NCBI RefSeq assembly: GCF_013778455.1
Contig: NZ_JACEHE010000005.1
Coordinates: forward strand, 186,001-250,000
Length of the DNA stretch: 64,000 nucleotides
From: Streptomyces himalayensis subsp. himalayensis
GTDB taxonomy: Bacteria > Actinomycetota > Actinomycetes > Streptomycetales > Streptomycetaceae
Direction of reading: 5' to 3'
In this document: piece by piece, positions 8,696 through 17,300 of the stretch
How the letters are laid out: each line of letters opens with the position of its first letter
How positions within the stretch are numbered: position 1 is the stretch's first letter
Made by a program: the position numbers and the translations under genes
The notes under the pieces: model-generated
Told to the model about the DNA's origin: nothing
The model's input: only the letters and a program-made list of their open reading frames with translations
The model's database searches: none

Positions 8696-9675
8696 GACGC
8701 CTCCTCCTGACCGCGGCGGCCGCCACCGCCGCGGCCCTCACCCTGACCGCGTGCGGAACGACCGAGCCCGCCGCCGACGACGACGCGAAGAAGAGCGTCG
8801 AGCCCATCACCCTCACCGACGCCTCCGGCACGAAGGTGGAACTCGACGGGCCGGCCAAGAAGGTCGTCGGAACCGAGTGGCACGAAGTCGAGCTCCTGAT
8901 ATCGCTGGGGGTCGACCCGGTCGGCGTTGCCGACGTCAAGGGCTACAAGACCTGGGACACCGTGGTCCCGCTGAAGAACGAGCCCAAGGACATCGGCACC
9001 CGCGGCGAGCCCAGCATGGACACCATCGCCGCCCTGTCGCCGGACCTCATCGTCGCCAGCACCGACCTGCCGCCGGCCGCGGTGAAGCAGTTGCGCAAGG
9101 TCGCCCCGGTCGTGGAGGTGCGGTCCGCCAACGCCTCCGATCCGATCGGGCAGATGACGGAGAACCTCGACCTCCTCGCCAAGGCCACCGGCACCACCGC
9201 GCAGGCCGAGAAGCTCAAGGAGGAATTCGACGCGAAGGTCGCCGAGGGCAAGAAGGCCCTCGCGGACGCCGGTCTCGACGGCGCGGAACTCGCCTTCGCC
9301 GACGGCTACGACATCTCCAACCAGGTCTCGATCCGGCCTTTCACCAGCGGCTCGCTCATCGGCGCGGTCAACGAGCAGCTCGGCCTGAAGAACGCCTGGA
9401 CCGTCAAGGGCGACGAGAGCTACGGGCTCGGCTCCACCGATGTCGAGGGGCTCACCAAGCTGGGCGACGACGTGCAGTTCGCCTACATCGGCAACGACGG
9501 GGACAAGAGCAGCACCCCGTTCACCGACGCCCTGGCGAAGGACAAGGTGTGGACGTCGCTGCCGTTCGTGAAGAAGGACAACGTCCACCGGCTGCCCGAC
9601 GGCATCTGGATGTTCGGCGGTCATGAGTCGATGGGGGCCTACATCGACGCCCTCGTCGGCGAGCTGACGAAGTAG
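8692..9675 (+). CDS. Siderophore-binding lipoprotein (FepB/FhuD-like)
   Basis: A 327-residue solute-binding protein with a signal peptide and lipobox LTAC (Cys about 20), so it is membrane-anchored outside the cell. It has the class III periplasmic-binding-protein layout with two lobes and a long helix near residues 165-195. It captures the ferric siderophore and hands it to the permease encoded by the next gene. Its start overlaps the ATPase stop (ATGA), and the permease follows after 4 bases, so the three genes form one operon. Which siderophore it binds cannot be told from sequence. Confidence 0.92.
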   Translation: MRRLLLTAAAATAAALTLTACGTTEPAADDDAKKSVEPITLTDASGTKVELDGPAKKVVGTEWHEVELLISLGVDPVGVADVKGYKTWDTVVPLKNEPKDIGTRGEPSMDTIAALSPDLIVASTDLPPAAVKQLRKVAPVVEVRSANASDPIGQMTENLDLLAKATGTTAQAEKLKEEFDAKVAEGKKALADAGLDGAELAFADGYDISNQVSIRPFTSGSLIGAVNEQLGLKNAWTVKGDESYGLGSTDVEGLTKLGDDVQFAYIGNDGDKSSTPFTDALAKDKVWTSLPFVKKDNVHRLPDGIWMFGGHESMGAYIDALVGELTK

Positions 9676-9679
9676 CGCC

Positions 9680-11746
9680 ATGGCCGTCACCGCGACAACC
9701 CCCGCCACCCGTCCGTCGGCGGCCACGTCCCGGACGGGCGCGGCCGCGGTGACGGCCGCCCTGGCCCTGCTGGTCGTGGTCCTCGCGGTCGTGGACATCA
9801 CGCAGGGCACGGCCGCCGTCGGCGCCGGGGAGGTGTGGAAGGCGCTCACCGGCCGGGCCGACCCCGCCGACGCGTCCGTCGTCATCGCCTCCCGCCTGCC
9901 GAGGGCGACCGCGGGGCTGCTCGTCGGGGCCGTGCTCGGCATGGCGGGCGCCGCCCTGCAGGCGGTCAGCCGCAACGTACTCGCCTCACCCGACACGCTC
10001 GCGGTGAACGCCGGTTCCTACCTGGCCCTCGGGTTGGCCACGGTCACCGGTGTCTCGCTCCCGCTGGTCGCCTCTTCCGGCATCGCGTTCGCCGGCGGCC
10101 TCGCCGCGGCAGCCGTCGTACTCGGCCTGTCCGGCCTGGGCTCGGGCACCGTCCGGCTCGTCCTCGCCGGCAGTGCCCTCACCCTCGGCCTCACCGCCGT
10201 CACCGAGGGGCTGCTCCTGCTGTTCCCCCAGCAGACCGAAGGCCTCTACCAGTGGAACCAGGGCAGCATCTCCCAGAACGGCTTCGACGGCGTGCTGCAG
10301 ATGGCGCCGATCGGTGTCGCCGGGCTCGCCGGGCTGCTCCTCGTCGCCCGCCGCGTCGACGCCCTGGCCCTCGGCGACGACGCCGCCCGGGGCCTTGGCG
10401 TCCCGGTCCGTGCCACCCGGATCACGGGGGTCGTGCTCGCGGCGCTGCTGTCCGCGGCGGCCGTCACACTCGCCGGACCGATCGGCTTCGTCGGCCTGTG
10501 CGCGCCCGCCCTCGTGCGCCCCCTCGCCCGCAGAATCCGCCCGTTCACCCGGGCGCGTGCGGGCCTTCCGGTCGCGGGCCTGGCCGGTGCCGTGCTGGTA
10601 CTCGGCTCGGACGTGCTCCTGCGCGCGATCGTGCCGGCGGACACCGCGGTCGCCGTACCGACGGGCGTTGCCACCAGCCTCGTCGGCGCCGTGTTCCTGA
10701 TCGTGATGGCCACACGGGTCCGGGACAGCGCAGGAGCCGCCGCATCCGAGCGGCTGCGCATCAGGAGCAGGGCCGTCTTCCTCACCACCACGGCCGTCCT
10801 GGCGGCCGTACTCGTCGGCGTGACCATCGCCGCCGTGCTGCTGGGCGACAGCAAGCTGCTGCTGGGCGACGTGGTCAACTGGGCCCAGGGCAGGGCAGGT
10901 CAGACCGTCGGCTTCGTCCTGGACACCCGGGTGCCCCGGGTCCTCGCGGCACTCCTCGCCGGCGCGGCCCTCGCCCTGGCCGGAACACTCGTCCAGGCCG
11001 TCACCCGCAACCCGCTCGCGGAACCCGGCATCCTGGGCATCTCCGGCGGAGCCGCGGTCGGCGCCGTGCTCCTCGTCACGACGGCGCCCGTGGCCGGATC
11101 ATGGGGCTTGGCCGGTGCCGCGTTCGCGGGCGCGGCGATCAGTTCCGTCGTCGTCTTCGGACTCGCCGCGCGAGGCGGGTTCCAGCAGAACCGGCTCGTC
11201 CTCGTCGGGTTCGGCGTCGCCACCGGCACCGCCGCACTGATCAGTCTGCTCATCGTCCTCACCGACCCGTTCAATGCGACGAAGGCCCTCACCTGGCTGT
11301 CGGGCTCCACCTACGGGCGAACCCTGCCGGACGTGGTACCGCTCGCGGCCGTGCTCACCGTAGGCGTGCTCGTCGCGGTGCTGCGGCGCACCGAACTCGA
11401 TCTCGTATCGCTCGACGAGGACACCCCCAGGCTCCTGGGGCTCGATCTGGCGCGGGGGCGCCTGGGCTTCCTGGTGTTGAGCGTCCTGCTCAGCGCCACC
11501 GCCGTGGCAGCCGCGGGCACGATCGGCTTCGTTGGGCTCGTGGCACCGCACGCGGCCCGTGCCCTGGTGGGCCGCCAGCACGCCCGGGTGGTCCCGGTCG
11601 CGGTGCTCCTCGGCGCCGTGCTCGTCTGCACCGCGGACGTGATAGGCCGAACCGTGATCGCGCCGGCTCAGCTGGGCGCCGGGCTGATGACCGCGGTGAT
11701 CGGCACGCCGTACTTCCTCCATCTGCTCATGCGCAGCCGCCGGTAG
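9680..11746 (+). CDS. Fused double FecCD-type siderophore permease
   Basis: A 688-residue permease made of two homologous FecCD/BtuC halves (about 1-340 and 350-688), each with nine or ten hydrophobic segments. FhuB-type fusions of this kind replace the usual FecC plus FecD pair, so one chain spans the membrane. Each half carries the coupling region resembling GDDAARGLGV or DEDTPRLLGL that contacts the ATPase, and the conserved GPIGFVGL or GTIGFVGL. It is the last gene of the iron-box operon. Confidence 0.93.
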   Translation: MAVTATTPATRPSAATSRTGAAAVTAALALLVVVLAVVDITQGTAAVGAGEVWKALTGRADPADASVVIASRLPRATAGLLVGAVLGMAGAALQAVSRNVLASPDTLAVNAGSYLALGLATVTGVSLPLVASSGIAFAGGLAAAAVVLGLSGLGSGTVRLVLAGSALTLGLTAVTEGLLLLFPQQTEGLYQWNQGSISQNGFDGVLQMAPIGVAGLAGLLLVARRVDALALGDDAARGLGVPVRATRITGVVLAALLSAAAVTLAGPIGFVGLCAPALVRPLARRIRPFTRARAGLPVAGLAGAVLVLGSDVLLRAIVPADTAVAVPTGVATSLVGAVFLIVMATRVRDSAGAAASERLRIRSRAVFLTTTAVLAAVLVGVTIAAVLLGDSKLLLGDVVNWAQGRAGQTVGFVLDTRVPRVLAALLAGAALALAGTLVQAVTRNPLAEPGILGISGGAAVGAVLLVTTAPVAGSWGLAGAAFAGAAISSVVVFGLAARGGFQQNRLVLVGFGVATGTAALISLLIVLTDPFNATKALTWLSGSTYGRTLPDVVPLAAVLTVGVLVAVLRRTELDLVSLDEDTPRLLGLDLARGRLGFLVLSVLLSATAVAAAGTIGFVGLVAPHAARALVGRQHARVVPVAVLLGAVLVCTADVIGRTVIAPAQLGAGLMTAVIGTPYFLHLLMRSRR

Positions 11747-11904
11747 GACGCACGCCACCCGCCACTCCAAGAGCGCCGGGAACCCCGCCGAACCGGCATC
11801 AAGCTGATCGCCTGCACGGCAGCCACTATCAGCCCGTTACGACGGAAACCCCCGTTACGACGGACACGCAGAGCGACAGACGAGTCGGGCTGTACGCCGG
11901 GGTA

Positions 11905-12801
11905 TCAGGCGTGCCTCGGGCGGGTCGCGTAGAAGGCCACGGCCGAGGCGGCTGCCACATTGAGGGAGTCGACACCGGCGTCCATCGGGATGCGAACGTG
12001 TTCATCGGCCGCGGCGAGGGCCTCGGGGGTGAGGCCGTCGCCTTCCGTGCCGAAGACCAGGGCCAGCTTCTCGTAGTCCCGCGCGGCCAGCTCGTCGAGG
12101 GCGATTGCCCGGTCGCTCAGGCAGAGTGCAGCGACCGTGAAGCCCGCAGACCGCAGGAGCTCGGCGTCCTTCGGCCAGGACTCCAGGCGTGTCCACGGCA
12201 CCTGGAAGACGGCCCCCATCGAGACCTTCACGGACCTGCGGTAGAGGGGATCGGCGCAGCGCGGGGTGAGGAGGACGGCATCGACGCCGAGGGCGGCGGC
12301 GCTCCTGAAGGCGGCCCCCATGTTGGCGTGATCGACGATGTCCTCGAACACGGCGACGCGCTGAACTGCACGTTCTTGTGGACCCAAAGGCGACATCTCA
12401 CCGATGTCGGTGTGGTCGTTGACCGACTCCATGACGACGTCCCGGCGGGCGGTCTGGAGGAGTTCCTCGACCGTCGGCAGCGGCTTACGCTGCATCGAGG
12501 CCAGCGCTCCACGGTGCACGTGGTAGCCCGTGACCTGCTCGGCGAGGTCCGGGCTGACCGCGTATACCGGGGCCGGGACCTCCTCGATGACGTCGCGCAT
12601 GACGTCGACCCACTTCGAGGACAGCAGCATCGAGCGCATCTCGTAACCCGCGTGCCTCGCGCGCCGGATGACCTTCTCGCCCTCGGCGATGAACAGGCCT
12701 TCGGCGGGCTCGCGCTTGCGGCGCAGCTCGACGTCGGTCAGGCCCGTGTAGTCGCGCAGGCGCGGATCGGCGGGATCCTCAACGGTGATGAGATCGGCCA
12801 C
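11905..12801 (-). CDS. TrmH/SpoU-family RNA 2'-O-methyltransferase
   Basis: A 298-residue SPOUT methyltransferase of the TrmH/TsnR type, which methylates ribose 2'-OH in tRNA or rRNA using SAM. An N-terminal substrate-binding domain (about 1-105) precedes the knotted catalytic domain. Motif 1 is VFEDIVDHANMGAAFRSAA (about 149-167), motif 2 LALVFGTEGDGL and motif 3 IPMDAGVDSLNVAAASAV. A second partial motif-1-like stretch, VVMESVNDHTDIG (about 121-133), lies just before the real one, as if the segment were duplicated. RNA target not deducible. Ends with a 63-base gap before cobA downstream gene order, but reads in the same direction. Confidence 0.9.
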   Translation of the reverse strand: MADLITVEDPADPRLRDYTGLTDVELRRKREPAEGLFIAEGEKVIRRARHAGYEMRSMLLSSKWVDVMRDVIEEVPAPVYAVSPDLAEQVTGYHVHRGALASMQRKPLPTVEELLQTARRDVVMESVNDHTDIGEMSPLGPQERAVQRVAVFEDIVDHANMGAAFRSAAALGVDAVLLTPRCADPLYRRSVKVSMGAVFQVPWTRLESWPKDAELLRSAGFTVAALCLSDRAIALDELAARDYEKLALVFGTEGDGLTPEALAAADEHVRIPMDAGVDSLNVAAASAVAFYATRPRHA

Positions 12802-12864
12802 AGGGTGATACTGCCTTGTCCTGGAGATGGTGCCAACGGCTGGGAACGCTTCTGTTACCCGGGG

Positions 12865-14109
12865 TTACTCGACGCCGGCCGTGGTCCCGTCGGCGGAGAC
12901 GTTCACGACCTCGCCGATGACGATGACCGCGGGCGGCTTCACCTCGTGCGTCCGTACGGTCTCGGCGACCGTGGCGAGGGTCGCGTCGACGCGGCGCTGA
13001 GCGGCCGTCGTGCCCTCCTGGACCAGGGCGACGGGCGTGTCCGCGGGCTTGCCGTGCGCCACGAGCGTCTCGGCGATCTTCCCGATCTTGTCCACGCCCA
13101 TGAGGACGACCAGGGTGCCGCGCAGCTTGGCGAGCGCCGCCCAGTCGACCAGCGACCGCTCGTCGTCCGGCGCGACATGCCCGCTGACGACGGTGAACTC
13201 GTGAGCGACTCCGCGATGCGTGACGGGGATCCCTGCGGCGCCGGGAACGGAGATCGAGCTGGAGATGCCGGGCACGACGGTGTACGGAATGCCCGCCTCG
13301 ACGAGTGCCTGCGCCTCCTCCATGCCGCGGCCGAAGACGAACGGGTCGCCGCCCTTCAGCCGTACGACCGACTTGCCCGCCTTGGCGTGCTCGATGAGTG
13401 CGTTGTTGATGGCCTCCTGGGCCATGTAACGGCCGTAGGGGATCTTCGCCGCGTCGATGACCTCGACGTGCGCCGGCAGTTCGGCCAGCAGGTCGCGCGG
13501 GCCGAGCCGGTCGGCGATCACCACGTCGGCCTCGGCGAGGAGCCTGCGGCCGCGCACCGTGATCAGGTCCGGGTCGCCCGGGCCTCCGCCGACGAGCGCC
13601 ACGCCGGGGGTGCGGGTGCGGTGGTGCGGGGCGACCAGCGTGCCGTCGCGCAGGCCCTCGACCACGGCGTCGCGGATGGCGGCCGTGTGGCGCGGGTCGC
13701 GGCCCTGGGCGTCGGTGGTGAGCACGGCGATGGTGACGCCCTCGCTGCGGCCCGTCGCGGGGGTCCAGGCGGTGGCGGCGTCGGCGTTGTCGGAGCGGAC
13801 GCACCAGACCCGGTGGCGCTCCGCCTCGGCCGAGGCGACGGTGTTCGCCTCGGCGTCGCTGGTCGCGATCAGGGCGTACCAGGCCTCCGCCAGGTCCCCG
13901 TCCTCGTACCGGCGGCGGTGCCAGGTGATCTCGCCCGCGTCCGCCATGGCCTCCACGGAGGGGGTCGCTTCCGGGGATACGAGGTGGACGTCTGCGCCCG
14001 CCGCGATCAGGGCCGGGAGGCGGCGCTGGGCCACCTGGCCGCCGCCCAGGACGACGACTCGGCGACCGGTCAGGCGGAGGCCTACGGGGTAGGCGGGGTT
14101 TTCGGCCAT
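12865..14109 (-). CDS. cobA: Uroporphyrinogen-III C-methyltransferase with precorrin-2 dehydrogenase domain
   Basis: A 414-residue CysG-like bifunctional enzyme. The N-terminal domain (about 1-165) has the NAD-binding VVVLGGGQVAQRR of precorrin-2 dehydrogenase. The C-terminal SUMT domain (about 165-405) has VGGGPGDPDLITVRG and KGGDPFVFGRG, and transfers two methyl groups from SAM to uroporphyrinogen III to make precorrin-2, the branch point to siroheme and cobalamin. No ferrochelatase-specific part can be judged by eye. The ATG at 14109 begins the domain, with GAGGAG about 14 bases upstream. An open frame continues upstream but is Pro/Arg-rich and unlikely to be translated. Confidence 0.92.
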   Translation of the reverse strand: MAENPAYPVGLRLTGRRVVVLGGGQVAQRRLPALIAAGADVHLVSPEATPSVEAMADAGEITWHRRRYEDGDLAEAWYALIATSDAEANTVASAEAERHRVWCVRSDNADAATAWTPATGRSEGVTIAVLTTDAQGRDPRHTAAIRDAVVEGLRDGTLVAPHHRTRTPGVALVGGGPGDPDLITVRGRRLLAEADVVIADRLGPRDLLAELPAHVEVIDAAKIPYGRYMAQEAINNALIEHAKAGKSVVRLKGGDPFVFGRGMEEAQALVEAGIPYTVVPGISSSISVPGAAGIPVTHRGVAHEFTVVSGHVAPDDERSLVDWAALAKLRGTLVVLMGVDKIGKIAETLVAHGKPADTPVALVQEGTTAAQRRVDATLATVAETVRTHEVKPPAVIVIGEVVNVSADGTTAGVE

Positions 14110-14294
14110 GGGAGGTGCGGCTCCTCTTGCGGGCGGCGGTGCGAGATGGGGGCGCTGCGGCTTTGGAGCGGCCCTTGACGTGCGGATTTTAGGTGCGGGT
14201 CCACGATACGGCGGGGGTGGGCGGGTTTCTTTCCCCAGACCCGCCCCTTCCCGAAACCGGGGGCACCTGCCCCGGACCCCTCCCGGGTGCGGGT

Positions 14295-14357
14295 GCGTCC
14301 TGGTTTTGTGCCCACCCGTTCCGCCCTGCGGAACGCCTGCCCACAAAACCAGGACGC
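14295..14357. terminator. Large two-part hairpin between cobT and cobA
   Basis: A perfect 16-bp outer stem (14295-14310 with 14342-14357) encloses a second perfect 7-bp stem (14318-14324 with 14328-14334, loop CCT). It begins 22 bases after the cobT stop on the minus strand, so it probably terminates the bluB-cobT transcript or processes it before cobA. Part of the arm (TTTGTGGCAGGCGT) is repeated immediately before it on the minus strand. Confidence 0.7.
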
Positions 14358-14378
14358 CTGCCACAAACCAGCGACGGG

Positions 14379-17300
14379 CTACTTCTCCGTTACTCCCGCC
14401 GAGTCGAACGTCGCCACCTCGTGCATGGCCCGTGCTGCGCTCTGGACCAGGGGCAGGGCCAAGAGGGCGCCCGTGCCCTCGCCCAGGCGGAGGTCCAGGT
14501 CGACCAGGGGGCGCAGGCCCAGCTTGTTGAGGGCTGCCATGTGGCCCGGCTCGGCGCTGCGGTGGCCCGCGATGCAGGCGGCCAGCACCTCGGGGGCGAT
14601 CGCACGGGCCACCAGCGCGGCGGCGCCCGCGCTCACGCCGTCGAGGATGACGGGCGTACGCAGCGACGCGCCGCCCAGCAACAGGCCCGCCATCGCCGCG
14701 TGTTCGAGTCCGCCGACCGCGGCGAGCACGCCGATCGGGTCGGTCGGGTCGGGCTGGTGGAGCTCCAGTGCGCGACGCACGACCTCGGTCTTCCGGGCCA
14801 GCATCTCGTCGTTGATGCCGGTCCCCCGGCCGGTCACCTCGGCCGGGTCGGCGCCCGTGAAGACCGAGATCAGCGCGGCGGACGCCGTGGTGTTGGCGAT
14901 GCCCATCTCACCGGTGAGCAGCGCCTTGTTGCCTGCGGCCACCAGGTCGCGGGCCGTCTCGATGCCCACCTCGATGGCCGCCCTGACCTCTTCGCGGGTC
15001 AGCGCGGGGCCCGTCGTCATGTCGGCGGTGCCTGCGCGCACCTTGCGGGGCAGCAGGCCGGGGGTCGCCGGCAGGTCGGAGGCGACGCCCACGTCGATGA
15101 TGCAGACCTCGGCGCCCACCTGGTTGGCGAAGGCGTTGCAGACGGCACCGCCGCCGAGGAAGTTGGCCACCATTTGGCCGGTGACCTCCTGCGGCCAGGG
15201 GGTGACGCCCTGGGCGTGCACACCGTGGTCGCCGGCGAAGATCGCGACCGCGGCGGGCTCGGGGATCGGCGGCGGGCACATCCGGGACAGGCCGCAGAGC
15301 TGGGCGGAGATGATCTCGAGCATGCCGAGCGCGCCCGAGGGCTTCGTCATGCGCTTCTGGCGCTCCCATGCCTCGCCGAGCGCCTTGGCGTCCAGCGGAC
15401 GGATGCCCGCGACGGTCTCCGCGAGCAGGTCGTGCGGCTGCTCGCCGGGCAGGGCGCGGCGGCCGTACGTCTCCTCGTGGACGACCCACGACAGCGGGCG
15501 GCGCTTGGACCAGCCGGCCTGCATCAACTCCGGCTCCTCCGGGAACTCCTCGACGTATCCGACACAGAGGTACGCGACGACCTCCAGATGTTCGGGCAGG
15601 CCGAGCGTACGTACCATCTCGCGCTCGTCGAAGAAACTGACCCAGCCGACGCCGAGACCCTCGGCGCGCGCGGCCAGCCACAGGTTCTCGACGGCGAGCG
15701 CCGAGGAGTACGGGGCCATCTGCGGCTGCGTGTGGCGGCCGAGGGTGTGGCGGCCGCCGCGGGTCGGGTCGGCGGTGACGACGATGTTCACCGGGGTCTC
15801 GAGGATGGCCTCGATCTTCAGTTCCTTGAACTGCTTGGCGCGGCCCTTGGGCAGCGACTTGGCGTACGCCTCGCGCTGGCGCATGGCCAGTTCGTGCATC
15901 GTCTGCCGGGTCTCGGCGGAGCGGATGACGACGAAGTCCCAGGGCTGGGAGTGGCCGACGGACGGCGCGGTGTGCGCCGCCTCCAGCACGCGGAGCAGGA
16001 CCTCGTGCGGGATGGGGTCGCTGCGGAAGCCGTTGCGGATGTCTCGGCGCTCGCGCATGACGCGCAGGACGGCCTCGCGTTCGGCGTCCTCGTAGCCGGG
16101 GGCCGGGGGGCCGGCCTGCTGCCCCGGGATTCCCGCGAGGCCGACGGCCTCGGCCTCTCCCTCTGCCGTGGCCTCGGGGGCCCCCTGTGTGTCGAGGCTG
16201 TCCGCGTTCTGTGCGACGAGCGGCTCGGGCTCCTGGACGTCCCTGTCCGGCACGGGTGCGGCCTCCGCGGTGGGAACGGGTGTGGGCTGTTCGCCGTCGC
16301 GCGGCGCGGGCACGGTGCCCAGGGGCTCGTGCTCGGGCACGGTGCTGACGGGCTCCTGCTCGGGCACGATGCCGACGGGTTCCTGCTCGGGCACGACCGG
16401 GGCGGTGCCCTGTTCGGGGACCGGGGCGACGGCTGTCGCGGGTTCGGGCTGGGACTCCGGCTCGGGGACCGGGGCGACGGCCGGCGCGGGCTCGGGCAGG
16501 GACTCCGGCTCGGGCTCGGAATCCTGGGAGGACTCTTCCGCCGTCCCGGCGGCGGGCTCGGCCACGTCGTCCTGTGCCGGCGCGACGGGAGTCTGTGTCT
16601 CCGCCAGAGTGACGGTCGTCTCCCCGGCCGGTGCTACCGGCGTCCCGTCGGCCAGTGCGTCCGGCGTCGCCTCAGCCGGTGCGACGGGTGTTTCCTCGGC
16701 CGGTACGACGACGGTGTCGTCCGCGTCCTGTACGGCGGACGGCTCCTCTGCCGGTACGACGGCGGACTCGTCCACCGTTACGGCGACGGGGGCACCGACC
16801 TGGGTGTCGGCCGGGGCGGCGATGGGCTCGGCAACGGGCTCCGGGGCCACGGCGACCGGCTGCGGCGCCTCCTCGGTGGGCTCCGCCGTCTCGGCGTTCG
16901 CGACGACGGTGGCTTCGGCCTGCTCCTCCAGGGCAGGCACGGGCGGCACCTTCAGGGCGTGCGGCGGCGTGGGCGCCAGGTGCGGCGTGGTCGGCACCGA
17001 GCCCTCGACGGGCACGAACTCGCCGATCGGCTGGGCACCGTGGGCCTCGAGCGCCGACGCGACCGGCACCTCGCCGGACCCGGCAGGCAGTACGCCAGAC
17101 GCCTCGGGCAGCACGCCGGACCCCTCGGGCAGTACATCAGACCCGTCGGGCAGCACGCCGGACCCGTCAGGCAGTACGTCGGACCCCTCGGGCACGCCGG
17201 ACGCCTCGAGTTGCGTACTGGCGCCCTCGGTGTGCAGGGCGACGCCGGTCGGCGCGGCAGGGGTTTCGGCGACGGCCTGGACATCCGCGGCCGCAAAGGC

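Noticed and set aside
9835..14178. Very long + strand open frame (about 1447 codons)
   Set aside because: It is a high-GC shadow over the permease, methyltransferase and cobA genes, with an Arg/Pro-rich product and no family resemblance.
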